DNA of 24,140 nucleotides, taken from the NCBI GenBank assembly GCA_024404275.1, contig JAKSQG010000006.1, positions 1 through 24,140 on the forward strand, written 5' to 3'. A program made the translations under genes and the position numbers. Shown piece by piece: positions 24,135 through 24,140 of this stretch. The DNA comes from Clostridia bacterium. Its GTDB lineage: Bacteria > Bacillota > Clostridia > Christensenellales > Aristaeellaceae. Each line of letters starts with the position of its first letter. The stretch's first letter is position 1. The notes beneath the pieces were generated by a model that searched no databases, had not been told where the DNA came from, and saw nothing but the letters and a program-made list of their open reading frames with translations.

Positions 24135-24140
24135 ACCTTC

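Overview
The window is about 24.1 kb of GC-rich (roughly 60% by eye), densely packed chromosomal DNA from a Gram-positive, Clostridia-type bacterium. Supporting signs are strong AGGAGG-type ribosome binding sites, an ispH-rpsA (S1) fusion, a YtvI-like sporulation membrane protein, a DUF1461-type membrane protein and Pro/Thr-rich 'TPKPTATP' linkers in a large secreted peptidoglycan-binding protein. A gut Oscillospirales or Christensenellales relative is my guess; the genus cannot be read from this. There is no phage, IS element, CRISPR array, tRNA or rRNA.

Layout. 1-61: tail of a plus-strand gene, closed by a bidirectional terminator at 91-131. 145-4806: four minus-strand genes, read from the right as YtvI-like AI-2E family permease, MATE exporter, FAD-dependent oxidoreductase and secreted protein of unknown function. 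4836-4905: back-to-back sigma-70-type promoters. 4945-5814: plus-strand, membrane-anchored, solute-binding-like protein. 5815-6107: gene-free stretch packed with hairpins, including two copies of a palindromic repeat. 6108-12558: minus-strand run of a seven-repeat peptidoglycan-binding protein, cmk, plsC and the ispH-rpsA fusion. 12601-12759: second divergent promoter region. 12836-20682: plus-strand run secA, cca, prfB, DUF1461-type gene, tsaD and a kinase-like gene, mostly translation, tRNA maturation and secretion housekeeping. 20746-24084: separate operon of two coupled FAD oxidoreductases of the anaerobic glycerol-3-phosphate dehydrogenase type plus a nitroreductase. A third copy of the palindromic repeat follows at 24093.

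The main discovery candidate is that two genes 2.2 kb apart, cca and the DUF1461-type gene, each carry one in-frame UAG, and on both sides of each UAG the protein reads as one continuous family member. If those UAGs are sense codons, none of the 19 gene ends visible here uses UAG (12 TAA, 7 TGA). The release-factor gene between them encodes RF2, which reads UAA and UGA but not UAG. This points to UAG being recoded as an amino acid (or efficiently suppressed) in this organism; two independent nonsense mutations or sequence errors remain possible. Other points are a dispersed structured repeat lying just 3' of genes, a strong internal ribosome binding site at the IspH/S1 junction, a terminator-like hairpin inside a nitroreductase gene, and a kinase-like gene directly behind tsaD.
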